Shown piece by piece: positions 35,785-47,082 of a stretch of DNA of 64,000 nt (the stretch's first letter is position 1; every line of letters begins with the position of its first letter). Location of the stretch: assembly GCA_027604505.1 (NCBI GenBank), contig JADIIX010000019.1, positions 118,408-182,407 on the forward strand, read 5' to 3'. The notes beneath the pieces are model-generated. The model did no database searches. It was not told the origin of the DNA and saw only the letters and a list, made by a program, of their open reading frames with translations. The stretch comes from Gonapodya sp. JEL0774 (lineage: Eukaryota; Monoblepharomycota; Monoblepharidomycetes; Monoblepharidales; Gonapodyaceae). The position numbers and the translations under genes were made by a program.

Positions 35785-38158
35785 CTAACTTTCTCGAGAA
35801 GTCTCTGTACCACTTAAACTCAGTCTCTCATGTTGGGTCACATCCCGACGTGAGTGGTCTGCAGACTCCTGCAACGTGCTCAACGTTGATATACCATCCG
35901 TTTCAGCTTGACTTGCGTCAAGTTCTTTGAGCGTCTCACTGTTGTCGGGGATGGGATGAGACGCCGGACTCCATTGCGAATACCCCGAGCGCATATCATG
36001 TCCATATTGTGCTGTCCAAAGCATGCCAAGGCAAGCGAAAGCGATCCCAATCGCCCAAGTGGTGTACTTTGTTCATCAGGGATGAGATGAGAATTATTAA
36101 TTATAGAAAAATGGCAAATTTACCTGCCAGCCAATTCCACCGTGTTCTTCCTGAGAAGGAGTCCATTCATCACGGTCACAATGGGGGGAAAATCAAAAGC
36201 CAATCACAGGGGGGGAACATCCAACAAAAATGAACATGAGCGGAGAAACAAAAGGAAATGGTTTGTGCGCGCTTTAGAATCTCTCACAATAAGTGGAGCA
36301 ACGGCCGGAGCTATAGATGCGACAAGATTCCGCAACATGTATGCAATCGATGAGACGGTGGCTGCTTCATCGGGGAATATGCTATGAAAATGAAGAACCC
36401 ATTGCGTGGTAAGTCTGCACAGACCCTCTCTGTCGCAATTCATTGAACACTCACTCGATGAGATAGGTTCCGGAGGGATTCACTGTGATTCTAACTTGTT
36501 TAGTTTGAGGAGGCGAATGATTTTCGCCGACTTTGACGACTCACAGCTCATAGCTCCACCAAATCCAATGATTGTAAACGCTACTGTGTTTGGAATACGG
36601 TAGTCGACGGCATAGTTGTAGCACCAACCTATTGCAAAGATTATGATTCAGTTTTCATGATGCAACCAGGTGAAATCGTGCGAAATGGAGCATAGTCACC
36701 TACTCACCGACCATAACGAGCCCCGCCATCAAAGTTCCAAGACCGAGCGCCGCCTGCCACAAACGATCCTCAGGACGTGGCACAACGTACCGACGCGCAG
36801 ATCGTTTGATGTCTACATCGGCGAGAGCTCCTGACAGAATGGAACCGAGGATGTTGGCAAACGCGAACACAAGGGCCCATAAGCCAGTTGCGGTTGCGTC
36901 GAGATCTTATGTAGCGAGTGATTTTGTTATACTGAGTTGCGACGGGAACAGCGCCAAACCTACTGTATACCCGCTGCTGGTTCCGAAAGCCCTGCGAACT
37001 CCATGATTGGATGGAGAGATAGACTGAGCAGCCCGATGCAATGACGGTGATCACAAATGGGTATCGAAGTACTCGAAATGCTTTGATGGCCCGCCCAAGG
37101 TTGCTCCACACTGTGGGAGTTTTCGCATATTCTTTCGAGGAGGGAGAGTTCACGGCTCCGCCCTCCTGGACACAGGTTCTCGCGAGCGTTTCTGGAACAA
37201 GCATATAGAGGAGAATAATTTCGAAACCAGTTGCTGCCGCAACAACGGTGAAAATATGCCGCCTGGTTTGAAAGAAAAACAAGAGTCATCTCCCAACACG
37301 GCATGGACACCAAAACTGACTCCTACCATCCCAGTAAATCCGTTATGATCCCTCCAAGTGCTGGTCCCAGTACAGCACCCAAAACTGTCCCCACTGAAGA
37401 GTATCCGTAGGCGCGGCCTCGCTGATCGATGGGGTAGAGGTCGGATATTGTGCCCGCCAGAATAGAAAATGCTGCGCTGGCACCAGCGCCTTGTAAGAAT
37501 CTCAGACCAATCAGCATTTGAATATTGGTCGTGAATATCATGAAGCTTTCGATAGATTTGGTGAAATAGGTAATAGGAGTGCATTTGTAATAGCCGACCC
37601 AATTTCGCAAGTTCAGAGGACTCACATTGCAGATAATAGACAAACGACGTTGGCGCCAATGTAGACAGGTCTTCTTCCGTACCGGTCGCTAATAGATGCC
37701 CAAACCAGAGGCTGCAGAAATTGAAAAGAATTTGCTCTGAGGTCAAAAGGACGACGCCAACACTCCGACGAACCATTATTGCTGAAGAGACACTGTAAAC
37801 TGTCACCGTGAAGTTAATCATGAGGTCAGTCGTATTTAGAGTGTCCTGGATGGCGACAATAGCTAACGGAACATCGCGAGGATCGGTGTTAGTACCTTCT
37901 CTGCCAATCACGGCAACGCGTTCCCAAGTAGCAGATGGGATCTTGTATCCCAAGCGATGAATGAAATACGTAAAACGGCAAAGTCTGCCAACCTGGAACA
38001 TAAATAGAACCTTCCAAAAAGTAAAGTGTGGTCGACAGTGATGCAACCGCCATAATGACAGCCTTTTTGCGTGCAGTGAACCGATCATACTGTGACGAGG
38101 AATGCGAAATGTGGGCACTATCATGTTTGCTTCCCGTGGGTGTTGCGGGGATAGCCAT
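35785..38158 (-). CDS. Major facilitator superfamily transporter (DHA1-type drug:H+ antiporter-like)
   Basis: Integral membrane transporter, about 12 transmembrane segments over several exons. ATG at 38158 gives a Ser-rich cytoplasmic N-terminus. Recognisable segments: KKAVIMAVASLSTTLYFLEGSIYVP (TM1), DLMINFTVTVYSVSSAI, an ISDRYGRRPVYIGANVV loop between TM2 and TM3 that is the MFS A-motif (37640-37710), MLIGLRFLQGAGASAAFSILAGTISDLYPIDQRGRAYG with GTVLGAVLGPALGGIITDLLGW (TM4-TM5, motif C; 37323-37520), VVAAATGFEIILLYMLVPETLA (TM6), VLRYPFVITVIASGCSVYLSIQS (TM7), AFANILGSILSGALADVDIKRSARR (TM8 and loop), EAATVSSIAYMLRNLVASIAPAVAPLI (late TM), and a Ser-rich cytoplasmic tail ending at 35785. Substrate cannot be inferred. 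Exon borders not all fixed. Confidence 0.8.
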
Positions 38159-38485
38159 GTTTTGATTTGTAACACTTCGTCGGTTTGTAACACTTTGTGG
38201 GCCGCTGCAGCGCCTCCCACCCTTGCGGACCCTGGGGACACGGGTCCCGAACATGTGCACCACACTAAATTAATTTACGCAACCGGATCTCAGGTAGATC
38301 TCACGCCAATGTAACATAACTGTACCGTCGAGTATGCCGCCATATACGGGATCCATCCCATGAGAGGAAGATGTTCAATTCAATGTGTGCATTTGTCTCG
38401 CCATCCTCACTCTCGGAACTTGGTACAAATTCCTAGTTCGATCAGCCATGCCCTGACCACCTTACTCACTGAGCAAGTTAACAGT

Positions 38486-40342
38486 CTAACCCCGGATACC
38501 CCACACTCTAATCTTTCCGTCTGTGTATCCAGAAAAGAGCGTCTGACCGTCCGAGCTCCAAGCCAAGCTGATGCATTGAGGAGGTTGCGCACCTTGACGG
38601 CGGCGGCCACCGTCTTCGGTAGCAGTGGCACCAGTGTCCTCGGCCTGGGGTGCATCGAGAGTGTCCACCACAGACTTAGACTCAAGATCCCAGATTTTAA
38701 TGGCTTTAGAGGTGGCAGCGCAAAGCCAGTAACTAAGATTACGGACGGCAAATAAGAGATCGATGTATTAAAACATGGTGCGGGTTCTGCTATACCACCA
38801 ACAAACAAACAATTTACAACGACTCACCGATTGGGAGAGAAGACCAAGGCGTGAATCATGTCGCCCGCGTCCAAGCTGTACAGGTGCTTTCCCTCGTTCA
38901 GGTCCCAGAGCATCGTGGTACCATCACGACCACCAGTAGCACAAAGGGAACCGTCGGGGGAGATGGTAACGGTATTCACGTAGCCAGTGTGGCCAATGTG
39001 GTTGGTCTTGAGCTTCATTTTGGTCAGGTCCCAGACCTGCAATTCGGATAAACAGGTCGGTGACGATCCGTCGTATGCAACAAGATTCTCACTTCCAAAC
39101 AAAAAATGATCCACCCCATTTCATAACCCCCAAAATCACGCACCTTGACCATCCTGTCCCACCCACCCGATACGATGACTGGGTTCTGGGGGTTGGGGCT
39201 CACCCTAACACAGCTGACCCATTCCGAGTGAGCGTCACCGTCCGAAACGGTGTACTTGCACTCAGCAAGGGTGTTCCACAGCTTGATAGTGCGGTCGCGT
39301 GAGCCGGAAATGATTTGACGGTTGTCGGCGGAGAAGGCAACAGAAAGGACATCGTTGGTGTGGCCAACGAACCGACCTCGGGTCTGGCCCGTGGAGAGGT
39401 CCCAAAGGCGGATGGTCTTGTCTAAGGACGGGAATCAGACACGTAGAGGCATGAGTTCGTGGCCTCGCGCGCTCTGCGGATGAGATTTTTGTCTCCCTGG
39501 ACTTCGAGTCCAGAACCCCTTTGACACCGTCCAAACTTTCCAAAACTTTCCATTGGTCTACTCACCCCAGCTAGCGGACAAAGCAAAGCTACCATCGCTG
39601 GAAATCGCCAAGTCCTGGACAAAGTGGTTGTGGCCGCGAAGGGACTTGTAAGGTTTGCCGTACTCGGAACCGTCGCCCGCTTCACGGGTGAGTTTCCAGA
39701 CAATAACGGACTTGTCTTTCGTTCAGAGAAAAAGGAGGGCGCGCGGGAAGGGGGTGGAGATTCGCGACGGAATGCGTGGGAGGTGCACATGAGTGAGTGT
39801 AGGGAATAGAACGAAGCAATCGATGGGATGCCAGCACCGTCACTAAATTGACGCATTCGTAGAACATATTCCGGTTGCTGGTGTCGCAGGTGGCGACTGC
39901 AGTCTTGCTTGTACTTGGTTGTAGGGAGTCCTAACCCGACTGCATCCATATCCATCCATCCATCCTCGCCGTCCTATCGGTCATTTTCCAACCGTTTTCT
40001 CACTGATACTCCTAAAACTTTCATCGGCAAGCACTTTGCTCGCCGCCCTTTGCCCTGAGTTGTCCATCACGTGTGCACAATAATCCACCGTTGAGGTCCT
40101 CATCAACCCCAATGCTCACCCCTGGATCCGGACAGGATCATGTCAGGGTTCTCCGACGTCGTCGCGATGCATGTTACCCAGCCCTCGTGGCCTGGGTTCC
40201 AAATGTCACATAATTTGATAAGAAGTGGTGGGTCGCATTAGGACGGGAAGCAGGTATGAGAATTGAGACGCTGCGATGCCGTATGACTTAAAGGCGGGCA
40301 CACACCGATAAGCTCGCCCCTGTAGAAGAGTTCGCTGCTCAT
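38486..40342 (-). CDS. RACK1: RACK1 (Cpc2/Asc1) ribosome-associated WD40 scaffold
   Basis: Seven-blade WD40 protein bound to the 40S subunit head, linking kinase signalling to translation. Six exons: 40342-40306, 40191-40120, 39715-39566, 39421-39144, 39036-38828, 38732-38486, all in phase, 330 residues, slightly above the usual ~315. Blades visible: [79 protein letters not shown]...[107 protein letters not shown], and a last blade ending [10 protein letters not shown]. The loop before the last blade carries an extra Gly/Arg/Ala-rich stretch ([17 protein letters not shown]). A short first exon (12 codons) with a nearby intron is typical of highly expressed ribosomal genes. Confidence 0.95.
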
Positions 40343-41205
40343 GCTGGGTGTGTGGAGTTTTCCAGTCGCCCCCCCACCAACTTCCACCGACCACAGTGGT
40401 GCCGTTACTCCGCCACAACACCGTTGCGCTGTCTCATCATCCGAGCACATTTTACTTGCTTTACATAGCTCGAGTGCAAGGGAGTCGCTCAGGTAAGTTA
40501 TTTATCGCAAATTCCCTGAAGCATTCCAGCCTCTTCAGAGTTCAGAGCCTCCCACACTAGTAGTTGCCAACAGTGGTGTCTGCGATACTAAACTCTCGAC
40601 TAGACTTGCAGTTACCACGGAGTTAAAAGGATCATCCATTTTGCTACAAATGCAATTTTATCCCTTGTAGTAAGCTGAGCTCGGCCGGGTTACCACTTTG
40701 TTTCAATCAATGATGATTGAGGATTAATAATCTGTGAATTCTGAATCCCGCCTGCTCACGGGACTAATACACGACCAGAGATTTCCTAGGCAGAAACCTA
40801 TTTTTTAGAATAATCTGGATGAACCCTAGCTAGAAGTCAATCTATAGGTGCATCTAGCTAAAAAAATGCGTGATTAGCTAGAACACATAGACAATAAGAG
40901 GGGCTTTGCTTTGGGATTCGTGGAAGAAAAGAAATCAAGCGTCACGCTCAATGTGATTATCATAATCGTTTGCGTTGTGTGGACAGCACAGCAAAGGTCC
41001 GGCAACTTTTTATTTGATCTTGCGCCGTCCCGGAACCCTGTTCCCCGAAGTCGGGATCTTTCAAAAATTCCACAGTTTCTAGCAAACGTCTGCAGTGGGG
41101 GCAACATAACTATACTTATCGGAATACCGAACACATAAGCCGACTGCCCCAAGTAAACCGGAAACAACCTCACCAAATCCAAGAAACCGATTGAACAAAA
41201 TCAAA
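40343..41205. other. Divergent intergenic region between RACK1 and the enoyl-CoA isomerase gene
   Basis: AT-richer than the flanks, particularly 40600-40880, where GCTAG/CTAGCTA words recur several times (near 40828, 40857 and 40875). No coding frame with recognisable motif. It presumably holds both promoters. Confidence 0.4.
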
Positions 41206-43409
41206 ATGGCACGCAAATACGAAGACATCATCGTGACAAGCGAAGGGGGCATTCGTTGGATCAAGTTAGTTATTGAAATCATCCGCCGGTTGTTCCGAGA
41301 CATCCTCGGTCCCCGACAGTATCACGAGGAAAATAAGCATACGATTTGAGCTTGCGCATTCGATTTGATGGACTCATGATTGCGGGAAAGCATTGGATTG
41401 CTCGAAGTTCCGGTGGAACTTCTTGAGAACCATAACTATCCGGAATCGCTCCAATGTCTTGTTTGAGCGCTTTGTCGAGGAAAGCCCGACCGCCTTGTAT
41501 TATTAATGCGTGATCTTGATCTCGACTGAAGCGGAGACATGCTGCATTTCTGCGAAATTGGTTCCTGTCACCTTTTTACTATGTCTCATGGTCCCTCCTG
41601 TTTACTTTGAAGATGGAACCGCCCGAAATCCCTTAACGCTTTTGGTGGCAGCCTCATGATTGAAACTGCTCAAGCCCTACGTGATGCTGACGCTGATCCA
41701 AGTGTGGTTTTTACTGTGATCACCGGTGAAGGGAGGTTCTTGTCCAGCGGGGCGGATGTCAGAAGTGTTGGTGAGTTCACCTTTCAAGAGAAGATGTGAA
41801 TGTGTCAGTGTGGTGTTGGAACGAGGACGGCGGAAGATTGATGCAGATGCCAACGCCAAACTGCCTTCGTCATAGCCACTCCGATGTCATACAGAGAAGC
41901 CTACAGGAGTCCAAAACAATAACCTTTTGTCACGCATCGCGGTGTGTAGCATACCGGAAAGCGGACAGGTATACTTGTAGCCGCCGAGGGAGACGAGGCA
42001 GCAGGAGAAGTTGTCGGTGGGAATGAACGCACGGAGATTTGGTTGCGAAAAGCGGTCAGCTCACTGAACTCACTCGCTCACGTCGTGGCCCTCGGCACTC
42101 AGGCAAAGCCGACCCTAATGCTCCCACCGCGGAATCGAACCTCCAACTCCGCAAGTCATACCAGGCTGGGAAGTGAGTGAAACCCCTCTAGGCGGAAATG
42201 CAAATTGGGCAATACGGGACGGGATGGCGCAATTGCATAAGACTGTGCTTGGCCCTCAAGAGGCAGAGGAAGTGTGGTTCCTTTGTCTGGTTCTGATCTT
42301 GGCAGTAATTCCTGGCCCCCAATCTAATCTCACACAATTACAACCAACCAAAGCTTCTCGTCTTCCCTCGAGGTTATGCGTTTGCTCGCTGACGTAAGTC
42401 ATTGTTGAGATTCCTTTTTCTGTTTTTGCCCATTTGGTATGCACTGCTCTGTTTATTGTTTTTTACTGATTTTCACCCACCTTCCCACTGGCCACGGGCT
42501 GTTAACCACCCGCAGCACAAGAAGATCCTTGTGATTGCCATGAACGGGCCTGCGGTTGGAGCCGGTAAGTAGGATTTCACACTCATTTGTACATGAAAAG
42601 TCAATGGTTGGGGATGACAATCATTTTTATTGGCGTCGTCCCATACAACTCGTCACGATTCCATACGATAAATGGATTAATCAGGTGCTGCATGGTTCCT
42701 TGGCGTAGCGGATCTTGTTTTCGCATCGGACTCGGGTGAGTTGATTTGGGTCACGAATCTCTGTCGCTACATCTGTCGGTTCTCTTCAATTTTGATCACT
42801 GGTAACCCGAAATCACATGTACGCACACATTATGTACCTTTCCACCAGCTTGGTTCCAAATCCCTTTCTCCTCCCTGGGCCTTGTTCCGGAAGGCGGCTC
42901 TGCTGTCACATTCGCCCAGTCTGTCGGCGTCCGCCGCGCAACTGAGGCCCTTATGTTTGGTACCCGCGTGGATGCAGCTGAAATGGAGAAATGGGGTCTG
43001 GTCAAGTGGGTATTGACAGATGGATACTTTTGATGCCTAGTCTCACTAAATGAATCAAAACCTTAGCCGCGTGTTCCCCACTGCCACGTTTCACCAATCG
43101 GTGGGCGCCTACCTCGCGAAGCAACTTGCCGAATGCGACCATACTTCGCTACTTGAGACGAAACGACTCATTACCGAACCCTTGAAGGAAGCCCGCATTC
43201 AGGCTGCCTACAGGAGTGTGGATGCTTTGGCAGAAATGTGGGTCATTTGTAGATGATTACCTTCATGCCAGTTGCTGACATGGTCGCTTTCCGCCGTCCG
43301 TCGTCTCTCAATTCAACTATCAAGGTTTGCCAAAGGCATTCCCACTGATCGTTTCCGCGCTAAGGCAGCCGCGATGGCTGCAAAATCCGCTTCCAAGACC
43401 AAGCTTTAG
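41206..43409 (+). CDS. Enoyl-CoA delta-isomerase/hydratase (crotonase family), probably peroxisomal
   Basis: Crotonase-fold enzyme acting on enoyl-CoAs in beta-oxidation, closest in pattern to peroxisomal delta3,delta2-enoyl-CoA isomerases. Exons: 41206-41264, 41613-41770, one not located, ~42350-42393, 42516-42564, 42685-42735, 42849-43005, 43067-43237, 43325-43409. Seen: MARKYEDIIVTSEGGIRWIK, NRPKSLNAF, VFTVITGEGRFLSSGADV (first oxyanion-hole region), HKKILVIAMNGPAVGAGAAWFLGVADLVFASDS (second), PFSSLGLVPEGGSAVTFAQSVGVRRATEALMFG, with the glutamate in PEGG at the catalytic position of isomerases. The C-terminus TKL is a PTS1-like variant. Between 41770 and 42350 the phases of the flanking exons do not match, so a small exon is missing from this model. 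First intron is long (348 nt). Confidence 0.85.
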
Positions 43410-43463
43410 TTAATGCGAATGCCATGAGTGGGAAGCGTGTGGCCAGCAAGTGATTGTGGAGGG

Positions 43464-43616
43464 AGTACAAGACGTTGATAAAAAAGTGTACTTTCGGGGG
43501 TCGGTTATACATTCTTCATCGCATGTCCGTGATTTGAGAGTGCAAGACTTTGATACAAAGGTGTGTACTCTCGGTGGGTCGTAATACATTCTTCAGCGGA
43601 TGTCCATGATATGCAG
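43464..43616. repeat. Imperfect tandem duplication, unit ~75-78 bp
   Basis: Unit A (43464-43538) begins AGTACAAGACGTTGATA and unit B (43539-43616) begins AGTGCAAGACTTTGATA; both contain TACATTCTTCA and GATGTCC/GCATGTCC, then TGAT and a TTGAG/ATGCAG end. Identity is around 80% by eye with few indels. It lies just after the enoyl-CoA isomerase stop and holds no open frame. The rest of 43410-43904 shows nothing else. Confidence 0.8.
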
Positions 43617-43904
43617 GTGCTGTATTTTTATAACCAGGAAATTCATCAGTGCTATTCATTGGCAGCAAGCAGAAAAGTTCTCTGCCTTACGCAGTAAAGT
43701 CGGCAATAACACAACCTTGTTGAGGGGATTACTTCACCAAGTAAACTGTTACTGACTTCAAAAACAATTTTATAAAAAAATTGCCTTAAATGTCACAGAA
43801 CAGATCAATCACTAGTCCCGACGTGTTCGTGTCTGCAACCAGTTGCTACTGTTATCACCCCAGGTCCAGCCGGGCCCGGATAACATGATATGGACTGCCC
43901 AGCT

Positions 43905-45797
43905 TTAACGACTTGCCACAGCACCATATCTGCCAACAACTTCTTCATAGCTAGGTGGCGCACCACCGATTGCATCCAAAGCACCATGGCCCACCTCAAA
44001 CCCTGCACCAGCAGTCCGATCCAGTGTGGGAGCCAGTGCCTCAGCGCCACAGGTTGGTGTTGGGGCAGCTGGCCCCTCCCTTTGGGCAATCTCCAATTCT
44101 TCCAGGTCGCAACATCTGGAGAAAAAGGGGCAGCCACAGCAGATCGGACAGCAAATGAGCAGTGAGGTGATAAGGACAATAAACGGCGGCAGGAAGACAT
44201 CGAGATAGAAAATGGTGTTGGAGGGTTTGTCAATGCTTATTGATGAATAGAAAGGGAAGGATCAGAAAATTGAAAGATGAAAAGCTGTGAGTTGACAACG
44301 AGAGAACTGACCTGAGTGAGAAGGAGTCGGGCATGGTGTAACCATGCGTTCCCGGCGGTGGTGCAACCGCAAGGAACGACACCGAGCCGACCGGCTTGTC
44401 GAAAAATGAGTAGGGGTCGCAGGAAATTACTGGGATCTGTCTGGTTTGGAACGGCATTCCTGAGTATGGTGACTGAACGATGTCGGAGATGTCGGAGCGA
44501 TGATCAACAGACGACCCCCGGCAGACCGCTGTTGCACCAGCTGTAGAGTATGTAACGGCAGAGATGTGCACTGACGCGTTACCGCTGTGCGCGTAGGCGA
44601 GGGGTGATGCGGTGTACCTTCGATACCAAATCAAGAGTTCAGTAAAGCCACACAGCCTTTGTGAGCGAAGCGGAATGAAGGGTTTGATGTGGGCAGCTGA
44701 ATTTGCTTCGAACGAGCCCCAGTGCTGCTTGACAACGCCAACCTCCTCCCTATCCCTCCGCCTAGTGACGCACAAGCTCACCACACAAAGTAGTACTCAG
44801 ATCTGCTTCCAGCCTTTCCTGTCCAAGAGCCCTTCGCCGCTTGTCGCCGGTGCAAAGCATCGCTTGGGGGCTGACCAGTAGATGTGAAGAGGTCAAAAGA
44901 AGATGATGAGGAAAGACCGATAAAAACACTGGATGGCACAAAAATAGTGCGTTAGCATTGAAAATTTGAGGGAACGGTGTTTGGTCTTGTGAAGTCGGGC
45001 AAACGTGGCACTAACGGCGGAATATTCCAATCAGTCATATCCCATTCGACTTGCCACGTCGAGCCACGATAAAGATCAAATCTTAGATAACGGTACGACC
45101 CGCCTTCGGGTAAAGATATCTCTATCGTTTTGGTGAGAGGAAGAGTAAAGTTGAGGGAGGGAATCTGGTGGGATGACTGATACACGACGGATTCCAAAGC
45201 GGAATCTAATCGGTCTGGCACCACCGCCATGGTAGTTGAGGATACAAATCCTCCGAGTGTCGGAATGCTTGAATCGAAAACAAAGATTTGAACCCCGTCG
45301 TCGACCAGGAACTCATAACCCAGTGTTGTCACCATGTCGCGACCAGGATCGATGAGAACGCGATCACCGGCTACAAGAGTAAGCTTCTCTGAGTGAGAGA
45401 GAGGGAAAATGACGGAAAGGGCTAGGAGGATCACGACTGCCAAGAAAATGCACGTGCAGGAAAGACAGCATGCAATTGACCGGCGCGGAGACCAGTTTCG
45501 TGCACGAGCACTCCCAAAAATAAGGACTTGCGGTGGAGATACATTTGACTGATCCAGCGGCGATGCAGTTGATGGGATGGGTTGATACCCCTGTCGCCGG
45601 CCACCCCATAACCACCATGCTGCCGCCGCTCCCGTGATCGCACCAGGAATAAGTACACTTTCGCGGCTACCGCTGTTGTTGTGATCCCACCGATCGCGCC
45701 TATGGTGAACTGGGAAGGACGGAACAGAAGGGAAGCTCCCTCCACCATCACCTTGATTCGCTCCCCCGCCTCCACCAAAAAAGCCTGCTCCTTCCAT
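43905..45797 (-). CDS. Two-transmembrane protein with large extracytoplasmic domain and PPxY tail
   Basis: Family not recognised. ATG at 45797. The N-terminus is Gly-rich (GFFGGGGGANQ...), followed by a Pro/Ser-rich cytoplasmic segment and a Cys-rich transmembrane segment (CCLSCTCIFLAVVILLALSVIF, ~45400-45480). A ~350-residue domain follows over at least three exons: LTLVAGDRVLIDPGRDMV, DGVQIFVFDSSIPTLGG, TKTIEISLPEGGSYRYLRFDLYRGS, then SGNASVHISAVTYSTAGATAVC, KPVGSVSFLAVAPPPGTHG. A second TM, FLPPFIVLITSLLICCPICCGCPFF (about 44120-44200), precedes a short tail with APPSYEEVV, a PPxY motif bound by NEDD4/Rsp5 WW domains. The arrangement recalls plant/fungal APD-like membrane proteins, but no RING finger is present, so I do not assign it. 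The junctions at 44300-44250 and 44780-44960 are approximate. Confidence 0.6.
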
Positions 45798-45956
45798 GAA
45801 AGCTTAATGAAGGATCCAGTTACTGTAAAAAAATCGGTCAAAGTAACCCTTTGATCTGGCCGATCACAAAGTCAGTGTAAGAGAACAACTCTTGCACTTC
45901 TATATATGTAAAACTATGGTTCAAGATTTTAGTGGCAACAGAATCAGTATGTGTTG

Positions 45957-46038
45957 GTCGTTTTGGCCGAGTGGTTAAGGCGGCAGATTAGAAATCTGCT
46001 GGGCTCTGCCCGCGTAGGTTCAAATCCTACAGACGACG
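45957..46038 (+). tRNA. tRNA-Ser (anticodon AGA)
   Basis: 82-nt type II tRNA without intron. Acceptor stem GTCGTTT pairs with AGACGAC (one G-T pair), D-arm GGCCGAGTGGTTAAGGC (A box), anticodon stem-loop CAGATTAGAAATCTG with AGA in the loop, variable arm GGGCTCTGCCC, T-arm with GGTTCAAATCC (B box), discriminator G. A Pol III terminator-like TTTCTTTT follows immediately. A near-identical copy lies on the other strand at 46899-46980. Confidence 0.96.
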
Positions 46039-46898
46039 TTTCTTTTGTCGCCGTCCCTTTTCATCCTTTCCCCAAAGAAGGTGTGTGTGGCGTGATCTCT
46101 GCTCAGTGGCCGTCTCTCTCTTCCATCTCTATAAATCTCCACCTGTCCCTCATAGATTCCATTTACTCATTTATTGTCAATGCCCATGTTTCTCTCAAAT
46201 GAGAGAATAGAGCAAAAAAGCGTCTCAAAATCCAAAATATTTGGGTTTTCGACTGTGAGACTTTCTCAGGGTGGATGGGTCACAGCCTGCGGCCATACAG
46301 CATCAACAAAGAGCGCTGTCACATACATATTATGACCCCTCCGATACCGATTTGCTTCCCGATCTGTGAAATCTTTGCTCGGAGCAGCCTTGCTTGTTTC
46401 GGAAGTTTTCAATCGAATCGGGCTGCTCTCCGTGTGGAAGTGGTGTTCCGGCACCTCCAGTGCCGGTTCATCTGACAAAAGTATCTTCATATCCGTAGAA
46501 ACACAGAGGTGGCACAGCTCTCCACGCGTTGCAAAGAGGGAGATCGGACTTGGTGAGTGCCGCTAGGTGCCGCTTAGCTGGTATGGCAGAGGCTGGGGTG
46601 ATTCAGTGGTGCTTGAGAGATGAGACTTCAGTGCTGATACTACTGCCCTGTTTTGTGTCGATTTCTGTTGCTTTGCACACGTTACTTCTAGATCTTTCAT
46701 TTTCACGATTTTCGCAGGAGAGAAGCAAGTTTGCAACATCATGTAAATGAGTGAAATGGAATGCCTGACAGTAACGTTGAAGAACTATCGGCCGTTTGAT
46801 CATCGGTTGCTTAGTTAGCATGTACGGCGACAGGGGAAGGGGGGAGTATACCACGCGCAACAAGGACGGTGAGAGGTTGAAGCCCCGGAAAAAAGTAA
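46039..46898. other. Spacer between the inverted tRNA-Ser genes
   Basis: No supported protein gene. Short frames on both strands lack motifs. About 60 bp next to each tRNA 3' end look related (see findings). Confidence 0.4.
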
Positions 46899-46980
46899 CG
46901 TCGTCTGTAGGATTTGAACCTACGCGGGGAAACCCCAAGAGATTTCTAATCTCTCGCCTTAACCACTCGGCCAAGACGAC
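46899..46980 (-). tRNA. tRNA-Ser (anticodon AGA), second copy
   Basis: 82-nt tRNA on the minus strand, acceptor stem GTCGTCT/AGACGAC fully Watson-Crick, anticodon stem-loop GAGATTAGAAATCTC with AGA, variable arm GGGGTTTCCCC, B box GGTTCAAATCC, followed by a TTTTTT terminator. It differs from the copy at 45957 mainly at paired positions in the anticodon stem and variable arm, which change together. Confidence 0.96.
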
Positions 46981-47082
46981 TTTCAGATAGTGTTTACCAG
47001 TAAATAACAAATATAAATATAAAATTAATTCCTATTTGGTACAGTGCTCCGATTTCCCTCTGAGCATTAGCAAAATACAATC

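Noticed and set aside
40600-40880. Possible transposon remnant (AT-rich, repeated CTAGCTA words)
   Set aside because: No terminal inverted repeats, target duplication or transposase-like frame could be found; it is more simply an AT-rich promoter region.
46266-46490. Minus-strand 74-codon frame between the tRNA genes
   Set aside because: No motif and no neighbouring exon; the spacer is otherwise noncoding.
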